A stretch of 64,000 nt of DNA from Plantago major (taxonomy: Eukaryota; Streptophyta; Magnoliopsida; Lamiales; Plantaginaceae): positions 94,383,352 to 94,447,351 of the forward strand of contig CM048841.1 of assembly GCA_026545765.1 (NCBI GenBank), read 5' to 3'. Both the position numbers and the translations under genes were made by a program. Within the stretch, counting starts at the first letter, position 1; every line of letters begins with the position of its first letter. Positions 45,537-55,912 of this stretch are shown one piece after another. The notes beneath the pieces are model-generated. The model searched no databases. It was not told the origin of the DNA and worked only from the letters and a program-made list of their open reading frames with translations.

Positions 45537-46022
45537 ATGACTGACAGCTCCTCAGATGAATCTGTATCTGAAAAAGGAGAAGAACCTGAACAGGAGACAA
45601 CTGAACATCAGTCTGAACCTCTGGACATCATCAGACGTGATCCTCCTCCTAGAATTCGAAGAAATCACCCTAGCACTCAAGTGATTGGAGATCTGAATGA
45701 AGGGATGAATCTGAGGAAGAACACTAGGCGAAACCACAAAGATATGATTCAGCAACAAAGGGATGGTCTCTTTTTGTCTCAAGAGAAATATGCTAGGAAT
45801 CTGATCAAAAAGTTTGGTCTGGAGAAATCTAAGTCGTGCAGTACTCCTATGTCTACCTCTGTAAAGCTGAGCAGAATCGATGTTGGAGAGGATGTTGATC
45901 CAACATTGTACGGATCAATGATCGGCAGCCTTATGTATCTGTCAGCCAGCCGACCTGACATCATGTTCTCTGTGTGTGTGTGTGCGCCAGGTATCAGTCT
46001 AACCCTAAAATCCCACACCTGA
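45537..46022 (+). pseudogene. SIRE-type linker joined to the end of reverse transcriptase
   Basis: A charged linker (SSSDESVSEKGEEPEQE) and PSTQVIGDLNEGM are followed directly by LFLSQEKYARNLIKKFGLE and STPMSTSVKL. The reverse transcriptase palm and its YVDD box are deleted in frame. SLMYLSASRPDIMFSV marks the start of RNase H before the frame is lost. Confidence 0.8.
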
Positions 46023-46109
46023 CTGCAGTTAAAAGAATACTCACATATATATATATCAGGAACTGTTAATCTTGGATTATGGTATGCATGTGATACAAAC
46101 ACTAATCTA

Positions 46110-46631
46110 GTGGGATTTAGTGATTCTGATTGGGCTGGTGATCTAGATGATAGAAAATCCACTAGTGGAGGTTGCTTTTATCTTGGTTCTAATTTAGTGT
46201 CTTGGTATAACAAGAAACAGAATTGTGTGTCACTCTCAACTACTGAATCTGAATATGTAGCAGCTGGGAGTTATGTGACTCAACTGGTATGGTTGAAAAA
46301 TATGCTGCATGACTACGGTCTTCAAAGTGATACCCTGTTGATGTTCTATGATAACCTTAGTGCCATAAATATTTCTAAGAACCCTGTTCAGCACTCACGC
46401 ACAAAACACATAGACATTAGGCATCATTTTCTTAGGGATTTGGTCAATAAGCAAGTAATTGACATAGAACACATAGATACAACCAATCAACTTGCAGATA
46501 TTGTTACCAAGCCCTTAGATAGTGAGAGATTCTTCAGCCTTCGAAGATCTCTTGGTAGATCTGTGCTCTCTGTGATTTTCGTTGTTGAGACCAATGTTGA
46601 CTCAACATCACGATCAACATTGGAAAAATAG
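46110..46631 (+). pseudogene. SIRE-type RNase H
   Basis: GFSDSDWAGDLDDRKSTSGG, SLSTTESEYVAAG, FYDNLSAINISKNPVQHSR and KHIDIRHHFLRD are canonical copia RNase H motifs with the acidic residues (D, E, D) present. The frame is open over 170 residues, but no upstream polymerase remains. Confidence 0.85.
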
Positions 46632-48152
46632 AAAAAGTGATGCTATTTTTTTTTATTCTGTTTTGTGCTTCTTTATTACTGTGCTTCTGTACTGGTCTCT
46701 GGCTGTTCTTGTTTTGGAGCTCATAGTGGTGATGCTTAGGGTTTGAAAGGCTGTTTGAAACCACGGTTGAAAGGTATCGGGTCTCTTGTGTGTTTGCTTT
46801 ATGTAAAACCCACTTTTGCTGATTTTAGCTTTGTTTACTCGTACCTTGACTCGCACTTGATGTTGCCTCATGTCCTTTATGCTTAATAAATCTAATGAAT
46901 TCTGTTAAAAATGGCTCGAAGTGTTTCCGCCGAGGATCATGTTGGGCAGGTTCAAATACTATCCAGATACCGACGTGGCCAATGTGTCATATGTCGTGAG
47001 GGTTGATGGTCTGTACTGGAAATCGACACGCACAAAAGTGTTGATTCTCGTAATGCTGCTGGTTCACTTGTTGAGTACCAAATTGCCCAATATGGCCAAA
47101 TGAGTGATCTTTATGCCATGAGACGTGTGTTTACCTAACTCCGCATAGGATTCGGCTTTGGAGCGGATTCATACGTGTTCCAATTATTTGACATGGTTCA
47201 CTGTCTCATGGTCACCCTCACTCAAAATTATGCTAATTGTTTACTTTACATTTTGAGGCAATGTTGGATGTGTTTCTTTGGTATTCCTTTCTCTTTCTGT
47301 TTTGCCTTCAGCATTAGTGGTGTTAATCGAATCTGCACATTTTGAGTCTTGGTTTTCTGGCTGACTTACAATAAGAGTGGTCTGATTTCCCGATGTTGTC
47401 ATCATTGTTGAGTCAACAATCTGGTCAACAGAGACTGTGCATGAAGTACTATGTGCTCTTTTGTTGTGCTCCAGTTTTTTGTGCTAGTTCTGTGTGTTTT
47501 TGGGTTTGAGGGGGAGTAGGTCTAGGTGTTTCCTTGGGGTTTTTGGGTTTCTGCATTCCTGTTCTTGCATTTCAAGTCATTTTCTTTAAAATCAAGATTT
47601 TTGGTCAACCTCCCTAGGGTTTATCTGTTTATCTGATTACTTTGACTTGACGGATAACTGTTTTACTTGCAACTTTAATCTTTAATTAACAATTGTGCAC
47701 AGTTTTTTCGTTGCTTTGATATATATATCTGCAAGAATCTACCTTGAAGCAAACCCAACAACACCCATCATGACTTATCTTGTAAGTTGTGTACATGACC
47801 ATCCACTGTTATCCTAACACTGCCCTCCACTTGATCCAACCTCTATTCCTGATTACTGCCCTCCAGCTGATTCGTCCTATAGTCCTGCTTCTGCTACCAC
47901 CTTTGCCAGTGTTGACAACAGTGTTGAGTCAACATCGTTTCTCCGCATTGGTACTTTCTCTGCAGGTCCTTAACAGATTACCAAGATGTTGAAGTTTTCA
48001 AAGAACTCTGGTTTCTTTCCTTCCTCACAAAAAGGGGGAGAATGTTTGGTTCAATTGAACTCTTGGTATTTTGTATTAAGGGGGAGTTGCTTGATATTGT
48101 CTTGTTTTTCCTACTAACTTCTTGTTTTGGTTTTGTGAAGAAAGGCAAGATT
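46632..48152 (+). other. Post-pol region of the SIRE-type element
   Basis: SIRE elements often carry an extra, envelope-like ORF here. In this copy I see only short frames (for example one starting at ATG 46911) and no recognisable domain. Two copies of the 13-bp palindrome TGTTGAGTCAACA lie at 47406 and 47923. Confidence 0.5.
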
Positions 48153-48164
48153 GGGGGGGGGGGG
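48153..48164 (+). promoter_or_regulatory. Polypurine tract of the SIRE-type element
   Basis: An uninterrupted run of 12 G ends three bases before the 3' LTR. It is unusually homogeneous for a polypurine tract and probably enlarged by slippage. Confidence 0.75.
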
Positions 48165-48167
48165 TAT

Positions 48168-49115
48168 TGAAAGTGCAATTTATTGCACTTAGTTTGTTAA
48201 TTCGACCTTTCTTCGTTTAATTAACCGGTTCGACAATTGTAGTTGTTTTTCTATGGATATTTTGTAGGAAATAACAAGTTGGGCTTCAACATTGCTTAAT
48301 GGACCAAGATTGTTTAGCTTGGGCCTCAAGGAAGAATCCAAACATAATCTGGAAGAGCTAGAAAGAATCCAGATGCAATCTGGAAAGAATATAGGCGTTG
48401 GCAATTTGTTAAAGAAAGAGTTTGTGAAGTCATGGGCACATTGGAAGCAAGAAGGAAATAAAGATCTTGAAGGGATAAAATAAGGAAGATTTCCTTTGAA
48501 ACAGAAAACGGGAAAGAAGAAATATGACATGTGTTCTTCTTGTTCTGTTCGACTTGCAAGAAGGAAAGAAAATTTGCGTTTTCCTTCTCCTGTTCGAACT
48601 GCTGCATTCCTTCTTCTCTTCGACTTGGCTGCTCCTACATATACAAGAAGATTGCTTGCAAGAAAATTAATGGTCTCTAGAGTATCAATTCACTACATAT
48701 TGAGAGATAGTTCTTTTTGTGTTTACTAGGCATTGTTGTCGAATTCACTTGTGAGTAATCTCTAAGGATTGAGATTTACTTTAGTGTCTTCGAACTAGAA
48801 TAGGTTTTTGTTTGTCTGTTCTAGGTTTAGTCTTTGCAGTTTAATCATTCATTTTGTGATTGATTAAACCTATTTTTTGTAATTCTACTTTTCTCGATAG
48901 TGGAAATTTAGCCTAAGGCACGGTCAGTATGTTTTATATATACTGGCTAGAATTTATCTGTGGTGTTCAGTATTTTTATCCGCTACAAACTGCTCTGTTC
49001 TGTTCATTACTGTTCACTGCTATCTTTACTGTTGAAGACGTTGTTGACTCAACACCATAGTAAACATCGTCTGAAACTTGTCCAGAGTACCAATCCCGGT
49101 CCTACAGTTCTAACA
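48168..49115 (+). repeat. 3' LTR of the SIRE-type element
   Basis: 948 bp, TGAAAGTGCAATTTATTGC...GTTCTAACA. It has few differences from the 5' LTR outside the indel. Confidence 0.9.
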
Positions 49116-49734
49116 ATCTGAATTTTGATTCCTATAATATGATATACCGGACTGGTCCGACGTTGAGTTTGGAATCTCTGAAGGTGTTGATTTTATCGCC
49201 TTGTCGTTTGTCAAAGATGTTGATGTGGTCACTCACCTGAAGGATTATATTTCCACCAAAACCTCCAAGTAAGAAACATTTGATCTACTAGGATATACAA
49301 CCGTTGAAAGTTCTATTTTACTTTTTTGAGACATAGCATATATACAAAATCTGATGCCTCATTGCAGACCGATACAAGTTTTGGCTAAAATTGAAAGTAT
49401 AGAGGCTCTGCGTAATTTGGATCTGACGGGATAATGATAGCCAGAGGAGATCTTGGAGTTGAAGTTCCAATTGAATAGATTCCAACAGTCTAAGAGGAAG
49501 TAACTTCTGTGTGCAAGCAACTCAACAAGCCAGTTATTGTAGCTTCTCAGCCTCTCGAATAAATGATCGAATATCCAACACCAACAAGAGCCGAGGTACT
49601 TGAAATTATTTGTTTCTCATATAAATGCAAGCTGAATGCACAAAGGTAAAATGCAAATAGAATCCAACATCTAATGCAAGTAAAGCAACTACTAGGCTAC
49701 TATACAATGTTTCCAATATATGTGCATCAGAAGG

Positions 49735-50050
49735 TCTGTGTAACTGGACGATGATGGTGGTAAAGGAGCTCTGACAGCGAGTGATCGGCGCGACTATAGC
49801 CTCAAGAGAGCACATAGGAAAATACGTTATTATCCTGAGGATAGAGCTGGAACCAAATGACGCCCTTACATGCTCGATACCTTTCAAGAGGAGACAATTC
49901 CAAATGAGAGGTTATGCTTCGCAAATACGATAAACAAGGCACAAGGACAAACCCTTGATATGGTTGGGATATATTTACCACAACCAATCTTCTCGCAATT
50001 CACCAAGACAAAGAATGTTGTTTACAAAGAGATCCTAGAAAATCAAAACT
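49735..50050 (+). pseudogene. PIF1/Helitron-type helicase, C-terminal fragment
   Basis: One frame reads KYVIILRIELEPND and IPFKRRQFQMR. A neighbouring frame reads RLCFANTINKAQGQTLDMVG, then IYLPQPIFS and TKNVVYKEIL. These are the last helicase motifs of plant PIF1-like/RepHel proteins (consensus around TINKAQGQTL). The GQLYVALSR motif is missing. A TGA near 49773 and frame changes show that it is dead. Confidence 0.8.
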
Positions 50051-50058
50051 AACAGTAG

Positions 50059-50996
50059 TGTTGATACGGAAATATGTCCAATCCGTCATAAAGGACCTAG
50101 GAACGAATCCTAAGGCATCCCAAGTCATCCAATGGATCCGAGACACTTTGGTCCGAGCCAACGGTCCGATCCGGGAAGACCAACCATGGTCCGACCCACA
50201 TTGAAAGAAAGGGACATAAGGATTTGGACCTACAAGGCCCGACCCGGAACCATAGGTCCGACCCACCTTGGTCCGAGCCTCTCTGGAAAAGGAGCATAGT
50301 GCTAAGTCAGTACCCTCTCCGACCCAAGGACTCCGATCCGGATGTCAACTCGGATCCAGCATGACCATCTCATAAAGCAACCAAGCAAATGGGCACCAAA
50401 GAGTGAGATGTCCGAACCCAGGAGTTTCGAATCGGAAGAGTTGGACAGGCAGGAGAACTTCCTCAGCTGACAACCAAATATGGTCCGGACCAATCGCTCC
50501 GAACCTGGGATCTCGGCAGAACTAGTCACATCCTCAAGAACTCTCCCAATAATGACCAAACTACCCCTAAAGCCCAAGATGGCATGGGCTAAAGCTTTAT
50601 TATTGGGCTATGGGCCTCATATTAGCATTGGTGGCTCAATCGTAGCCTTACACTTGGCGCAATCCTAGTAAGGTCTTCGATTTTGATGATAGCCTATAAA
50701 TAAGGCACACATCCCCATAAGTAAGTCACATCTGACAAGTCACATCACGATCTCAATCCCGAATATTATACAGAGTTGATCTTCAGTCGCTCTCGAGTAA
50801 AGTCTCATCCCGGTTTGACACTTAGCAAACCGGGCACTAACCCCCCCCCCCCCACTCAAGTGTGCAGGTCCTTACCGAAGTAGTTGGTCGCTGGTTCTTA
50901 CGCCTTGGTCCCTACCTAGCAAGGAGCTTCTTACCTTGGCACCTATTAATAGGAGTTGAACAAAATCTAAGTAGTTGGGGAGTTACACCCTCAACA
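50059..50996. mobile_element. Solo LTR (938 bp) nested in the Helitron
   Basis: It has TGTTGATACGGAAATATG...ACCCTCAACA ends with inverted TGTTGA/TCAACA, and a perfect AGTAG duplication (50054-50058 and 50997-51001). The interior holds many dispersed GGTCCGA(A/C) motifs and a run of about 14 C at 50842. No coding sequence is recognised. The superfamily is uncertain, with gypsy more likely. Confidence 0.88.
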
Positions 50997-51115
50997 AGTA
51001 GATAACGTCTCAGTTAATCATATTCACTCGCATCTTTTGTATTTCACATTCAATCGCATCTCTTTATTTCAGCTCTATGTTTAGAGAAAAAATTATACAT
51101 TAAAATATGACGCCG

Positions 51116-51146
51116 TAACACGCATAGCGTGTTATCCAAATTCTAG
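51116..51146 (+). other. Helitron 3' hairpin and CTAG terminus
   Basis: A perfect 8-bp stem with a 3-nt loop lies 8 nt before the terminal CTAG. In rolling-circle models this hairpin marks the end of transfer. Confidence 0.8.
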
Positions 51147-51155
51147 TATTCATAT

Positions 51156-51691
51156 TGTGAAGAGTAGCTTAATTAACAAGGAGTTGTAGTGGACGGCTAG
51201 GATCAAATCTGGAAGATCAACGGTGGAGATGTGATTGGCGGTTATGAGCAAGGAGGGAAAGTTAGTTTGTAACTAACTTTGGCAGCTCCCAGCTTATTCT
51301 TCTGATTCTGGTTTCTCTGATTGTTGGTTTTTATATATAGCTTCTATTAACTAGTTGTCATCATAATCATCAATCAATTTATGAGTGTAAACACCTGTGA
51401 AGAGAAGTTGAGAGAGAATAGTCGATTCAATTGAGAGGAGTGAATTAGGATTTCAATTCTCTGTAACTTGTAATTCTCTTGAGAGATTGAATCTCATCCA
51501 TAGTGAAGGTCATTGCTTGGCCCATGCACGTAGATCAATTTGATCGAAGCACGTAAAATCTCGCGTGTTATTCTCTATTTTTTGAGTTTTGTTGTTTGCG
51601 ACGTTTGTTCTTGTTGTTGTGACGATTCTGGGTAATTTGCGACACTTTATTCATCGGTTTTGGTTTCTGCAAATTGGCTCTAAACTCGACA
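51156..51691 (+). repeat. 5' LTR of copia 3
   Basis: 536 bp, TGTGAAGAGTAGC...AAACTCGACA. It has an extra stretch of about 30 bp (GAGCAAGGAGGGAAAGTTAG) lacking in the 3' LTR. Confidence 0.9.
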
Positions 51692-51739
51692 ATTGGCTCC
51701 GTCTGTGGGAAGCGGATCGTTGATTAGCAACAACTACAA

Positions 51740-52776
51740 TGGCGTCGGGCGGTTACAACATGGAGAAGCTAACTGATCGCAGTGATTTCAGGCTATGGAA
51801 GGCCAAAATGAAGGCAGTTATTGCACAGCAAGGAGCTCTTGAAGCTCTTCTCGAAGATTTTCCAAAAGAAACAACTGATGCAGAGAAGAAGTAGCTGAGG
51901 CAATGAGCACACAGTGCTATCACTCTAGCTTTGAGTGATGATACATTGAGGGAGGTGGTTGATCTCACCACAGCTAAAGAAATCTGGGATTAACTCGAAG
52001 AAATGTACAACACCAAGTCGAATGCCAGAAAGATTTTTGCAAAGCAGCGGTTATTTTCTTTTCGCATGGTGGAAGATCGACCAATATATGCTTAGCTGGA
52101 AGAATTCAAGAGAGCTGTCAGTGCTCATGATCAATTGGAGCCTGATCCAAAAGATCGTATGAAAAGTGAAGATAATGCAATACTGTTACTGAATGCTCCC
52201 CCCCCCCCTTCAATGAGAACATTCAAGGATGCATTGGTTTATGGAAGCACTGCAACATTGACAATGGATGTTGTGGAGTCAGCTCTGAGATCAAGGGACT
52301 AGGAATTGGCCAATGCACCCAAGAAGTCAATCCATGGTGAAGGATTGAATGTGAAGTTTCAACAGAAGAAACAATCAAAGTGGAAAGGAAGGGTTGACAA
52401 GAAGAAGGAGTACAGGAACTCCACTGATAGCAAATGGAGCTCTAATGATAATGTAGAGAGGCACAAGTGCTATCACTGCCCCAAGCAAGGCCATCTCAAG
52501 AAAGATTTCCCCACCTATAAGAGGAATCCAACAGGTCAGGTCACTCATACATTTCAAACTAATGCTACAGTAAATACACCTGCAAGCACTAGTGATTATG
52601 AAACTGCAAATGCCTTGTGTATTACTGATCATAGCATGTTGCATGTTTGGATACTTGATTCTAGGTGTTCCTTCCACATGTGCTATATTAAGGATTGGTT
52701 CTGTGATCTTAAGTATAAGAATGGTGGAAGTGTGCTATTAGGTGATGATTTTCCACACCAAGTTAAGGGTACATGA
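51740..52776 (+). pseudogene. copia 3 gag and protease
   Basis: From ATG 51740: MASGGYNMEKLTDRSDFRLW, then several stops (about 51892, 51904, 51991, 52093 and 52300). Next come the zinc knuckle CYHCPKQGHLKKDF, whose last Cys is Phe, and the protease motif WILDSRCSFHMC, in which the catalytic D-S-G is changed to D-S-R. A C-run at 52199-52208 lies in LLNAPPPP. Gag and protease are both inactive as read. Confidence 0.88.
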
Positions 52777-52859
52777 AGTGTTAAAATAAAGATGTCTGAT
52801 GGTGTGTCAGAGTCTTGAGTGATGTTAGATATATTCCCAGTTTAAAGAGGAATCTCATG

Positions 52860-53381
52860 TCATTGGGTAAATTTGATTCTATGGGATATGCTTTTGGTTG
52901 TGAGAATGGTGTACTGCAAGTTATGCATGGAGATAAGGTGCTTCTGCAAGGTACAAAGTGCCATGAGTTGTATTATCTGTAGGGAACCACTGTAGTAGGA
53001 GAAAGTGCAGCTGTGAGCACTGATAATTCCACCATTTGGCACAATAGATTAGCACATCTCAGTGAGAAAGGTCTGAAGGAACATGCTAAACAGGGTCTCC
53101 TGGGTAATGACAACATATCTAAACTTGAATTCTGTGAGGTATGCATCATGGGAAAGGCACACAAGACCAGTATGGGCACAGGACAACACTGCACTAAAGC
53201 ACCACTTGACTATATACACTCAGGCCTATGGGGGCCTGCTAGAACAACTACTATTGGTGGTGGCAGATACTTCATCTCTATAATAGATGATTTCTCAAGG
53301 AAGGAGTGGGTCTACATATTGAAATCCAAAGATGAGGCATTCCAGAAGTTCAAACACTGGATCATTGAAGTTGAAAATTAG
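52860..53381 (+). pseudogene. copia 3 pre-integrase and integrase N-terminal half
   Basis: IWHNRLAHLSEKGLKEHAKQ, FCEVCIMGKAHK, DYIHSGLWGPA (Ser for the usual first catalytic Asp: H-S instead of H-S/T-D) and ISIIDDFSRKEWVYILKSK. A TAG at 53379-53381 (VEN*SGNT) separates it from the next frame. Confidence 0.85.
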
Positions 53382-53393
53382 TCAGGCAATACT

Positions 53394-55010
53394 GTGAAGC
53401 ATTTAAGAACTGACAATGGCCTTGAGTTCTTATCTGTAGAGTTTAATGATTTATGTGCTAATAAAGGTATTATTAGGCACAAGACCATACCAGGCACTCC
53501 ACAGCAAAATGGAGTTGCTGAGAGAATGAACAGAACACTGTTGGAGAGAGTAAGATGCATGATACTCAGTTCAGGTGTTTCTAAAGCTCTATGGGGAGAT
53601 GCAGTTACAACTACTAGTTTCTTGATCAACAGAAGTCCTTCAGCACCTCTAAAGTTTAAAACACCAGAAGAGATTTGGTCAGGGAGACAACCTGATCTGT
53701 CACAGTTAAAGGTGTTTGGTTGTTTAGCAATGGCACATGTCAAAGGTGACAAGCATGGCACAAGAGCTGTTAAGTGCATTTTTCTGGGATATCCTAAAGG
53801 TGTGAAAGGATATAAACTGTGGTGTATTGAGCCAGGTGAAAGGGGATGTTTAGTGAGCAGGGATGTAGTATTTAATGAGCATGTTATGCCACTGAAAGAA
53901 AGGTCACTGAGTACAGACACCTCACAGTCTAGTGCAGATGAAGTTGGTTTTGAGGCGGAGCCATTCACTGCTCACAGGGTAAATGATCAGACACAGGTTG
54001 AAGAAGAATATATAGTAAATCAAAATCATGATGTTATAGGTGATGATCACTTACCAGAACAACCTGATACTGGTAATGATACTAACAATTTCCAATTGAC
54101 AAGAGATAGAGCAAGAAGATCACATACAGCACCTGATATGTATGGCTTTGGAAGAGTAGCTAAGTCTTATATGGTGTCCTATGCACTGGTGACAGCTGAA
54201 GAGATTGTATCTCAGGAACTAGGTACATTTATGGAAGCTACTACTTGTTCAAAGAAAGATAAGTGGATTAAAGTAATTACTGAAGAGCTAAATTCACTGA
54301 ACAAGAACCATACATGGGATATAGTTAATATTCCTAAAGGACAGAAGCTAGTGGGCTGCAAATGGATTTTCAAGAAGAAATTGGAAGTTGCAAACGGTGA
54401 ACATATCAGATACAAAGCTAGATTGGTGGCAAAGGGCTTTACTCAGAGAGAAGGTGTAGATTACAATGAGAGATTCTCTCCTGTAGTCAAACACACATCT
54501 ATCAGGCTTCTACTTGCACTGGTGGCTCAATTTGGTTTAAATTTGCACCAGTTAGATGTTAAAACTGCATTTCTGCATGGTGAATCAGATGAAACAATTT
54601 ACATGCAGTTACCTGAGGGGTTGAAGATTAAGGACATGAGTAATAAGGCATGTTTATTAAGAAAATCTTTGTATGGACTAAAGCAAAGTCCAAGACAATG
54701 GTACATGAGATTTGATGAATATATTACTTCAGTGGGTTTCAGAAGAAGCAGCTATGATAGATGTGTGTATCTCTCAGGGAGCTCATCTACAGGTCTTACA
54801 TATATACTACTATATGTAGATGACATGTTAATAGCTAGCAAAGCTATGAGTGAGCTAAAGAATTTAAAGGAGAAGCTGTATTCTGAGTTTGAGATGAAGG
54901 ACTTGGGAAATGCAAAGAGAATATTGGGCATGGATATTGATAGAATTGAGTCCAGGGATGCTTTAATATTATCTCAAGGAGATTATCTCAAGAAGGATTT
55001 TTTCAGATAA
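53394..55010 (+). pseudogene. copia 3 integrase C-terminal half and reverse transcriptase (538 codons open)
   Basis: LRTDNGLEFLS and PQQNGVAERMNRTL carry the remaining integrase acidic residues. Reverse transcriptase follows with VGCKWIFKKKLE, QLDVKTAFLHGESDETIYM, LYGLKQSPRQWY and the catalytic YVDDMLIAS. A TAA at 55008-55010 interrupts the connection to RNase H. Confidence 0.9.
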
Positions 55011-55013
55011 AAT

Positions 55014-55802
55014 ATGAATAAATCTAAGAGTGTATCAGTACCTATCAAGCCTGGTGTCAAGCTATCTCTGAGTCAATGTGCAACAGATGAAACTGAGGTT
55101 AATCACATGAGTACAGTACCTTATGCAAGTGTTGTAGGAAGTCTCATGTATTCTATGGTCTGTTGTAGGCCTGATATAACACACATTATGAGTGTGGTTA
55201 GTAGATTCATGGTTGGAGCAGGTAGAGCACACTGGGAAGCTGTAAAGTATCTACTGAGATATGTGCAAGGATCTACTGATATGGGATCGATGTTTAAGAA
55301 GGACATGAGTGCTAATACTCCATTAGTAGGGTATGTGGACTCAGACTTTGCAGCAAATGTGGATACTAGAAAGTCACTTACAGGGTTTGTATTCACTATG
55401 TTTGGAACTGCCGTTAGTTGGAAATCAAGCCAACAAAGTGTAGTTGCACTATCAACTACAGAAGTTGAATTTATGGCAATGACTGAGGCAGTAAAGGAAG
55501 CAATTTGGTTGAAGGGTCTACTTGAGGAATTTGGAGTTGTGCAGGATTGTGTTCCCATCTACTGTGACAATCAAGGAGCTATACAACTGACAAAACATCA
55601 AATGTTTCACGACAGGACTAAACATATAGATATAAGGTGGCATTTTGTCAGGGATGTGATAGCAAAGGGCACAGTCAAAGTACTGAAAATCCACACAGAT
55701 GACAACACTTTTGATTGTCTTACTAAAGCTGTAACAATCCAGAAGTTTGCTAAGTGTGTATCACTCATGGGGATGAGAAGAAGGGGATCAGTTCTAACCT
55801 AA
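55014..55802 (+). pseudogene. copia 3 RNase H
   Basis: It continues after one stop with KSVSVPIKPGVKLS, GSLMYSMVCCRPDI, GYVDSDFAANVDTRKSLTG, LSTTEVEFMAMTEA, YCDNQGAIQLTKHQMFHDR and KHIDIRWHFVRD, the canonical copia RNase H order. The repeated GGGGATCAGTTCTAACCTAA after the stop (55785 and about 55816) is a short tandem duplication near the polypurine tract. Confidence 0.9.
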
Positions 55803-55912
55803 GGAGCTGGTGTATGGGGATCAGTTCTAACCTAAGGAGCTAGAGCAAGGGAGCAGTTCTAACTTTAGGAACTGGAGGCATTTCAGGCAATAATTAAGCT
55901 AAGGTGGAGATT

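Larger units (their letters stand above)
40259..49115 (+). mobile_element. SIRE-type Ty1/copia retrotransposon 2 (8.9 kb), decayed
   Basis: LTRs lie at 40259-41153 and 48168-49115, with a perfect ATCTG target duplication (40254-40258 and 49116-49120). The primer site TGGCATCAGAGCC (41156 on) is initiator-Met-tRNA-like. The purine tract is a run of 12 G just before the 3' LTR. The gag type, two zinc knuckles and a long non-coding tail fit the SIRE/Maximus lineage. The integrase core and most of the reverse transcriptase are deleted, and a solo LTR is nested at 42724-44457. It is non-autonomous. It inserted in an intron of the pyruvate kinase sequence. Confidence 0.9.
33131..49595 (+). pseudogene. 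Pyruvate kinase, internal exons only, split by two LTR retrotransposons
   Basis: Five recognisable pieces keep the exon order. Exon A (33131-33219): DGSIWYFTDEKF, frame change, RPFTVQANYEGFSE. Exon B (33298-33319, resuming at about 39803-39960): GIKVGDEIV / [18 protein letters not shown], then [13 protein letters not shown] and ELPTLSTK. Exon C (about 49151-49268): DWSDVEFGISEGVDFIALSF to KDYISTKTS. Exon D (49368-49595): PIQVLAKIESIEAL, GIMIARGDLGVEVPIE, NKPVIVAS, EYPTPTRAEV. This matches the B domain and part of the catalytic barrel of plant, probably plastid-type, pyruvate kinase, including the GD-rich MIARGDLG metal-binding region. Frame changes and stops (IE*IPTV*, PLE*MIEY) show that it is dead. 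N- and C-terminal exons are absent. A Helitron end follows. Confidence 0.88.
49735..51146 (+). mobile_element. Helitron, 3' part with helicase remnant and intact 3' terminus
   Basis: A helicase remnant (49735-50050) is followed, beyond a nested solo LTR, by the hairpin TAACACGC-ATA-GCGTGTTA (51116-51134) and then TCCAAATTCTAG. The element ends in CTAG at 51146 with T as the next base. Hairpin, short spacer, CTRR end and 3' T are the Helitron signature. The 5' TC end was not found. It could lie upstream of the pyruvate kinase exons, before 33131. Confidence 0.8.

Noticed and set aside
53378..53968. A 196-codon minus-strand frame across copia 3 integrase
   Set aside because: It is a shadow of the integrase-coding strand.
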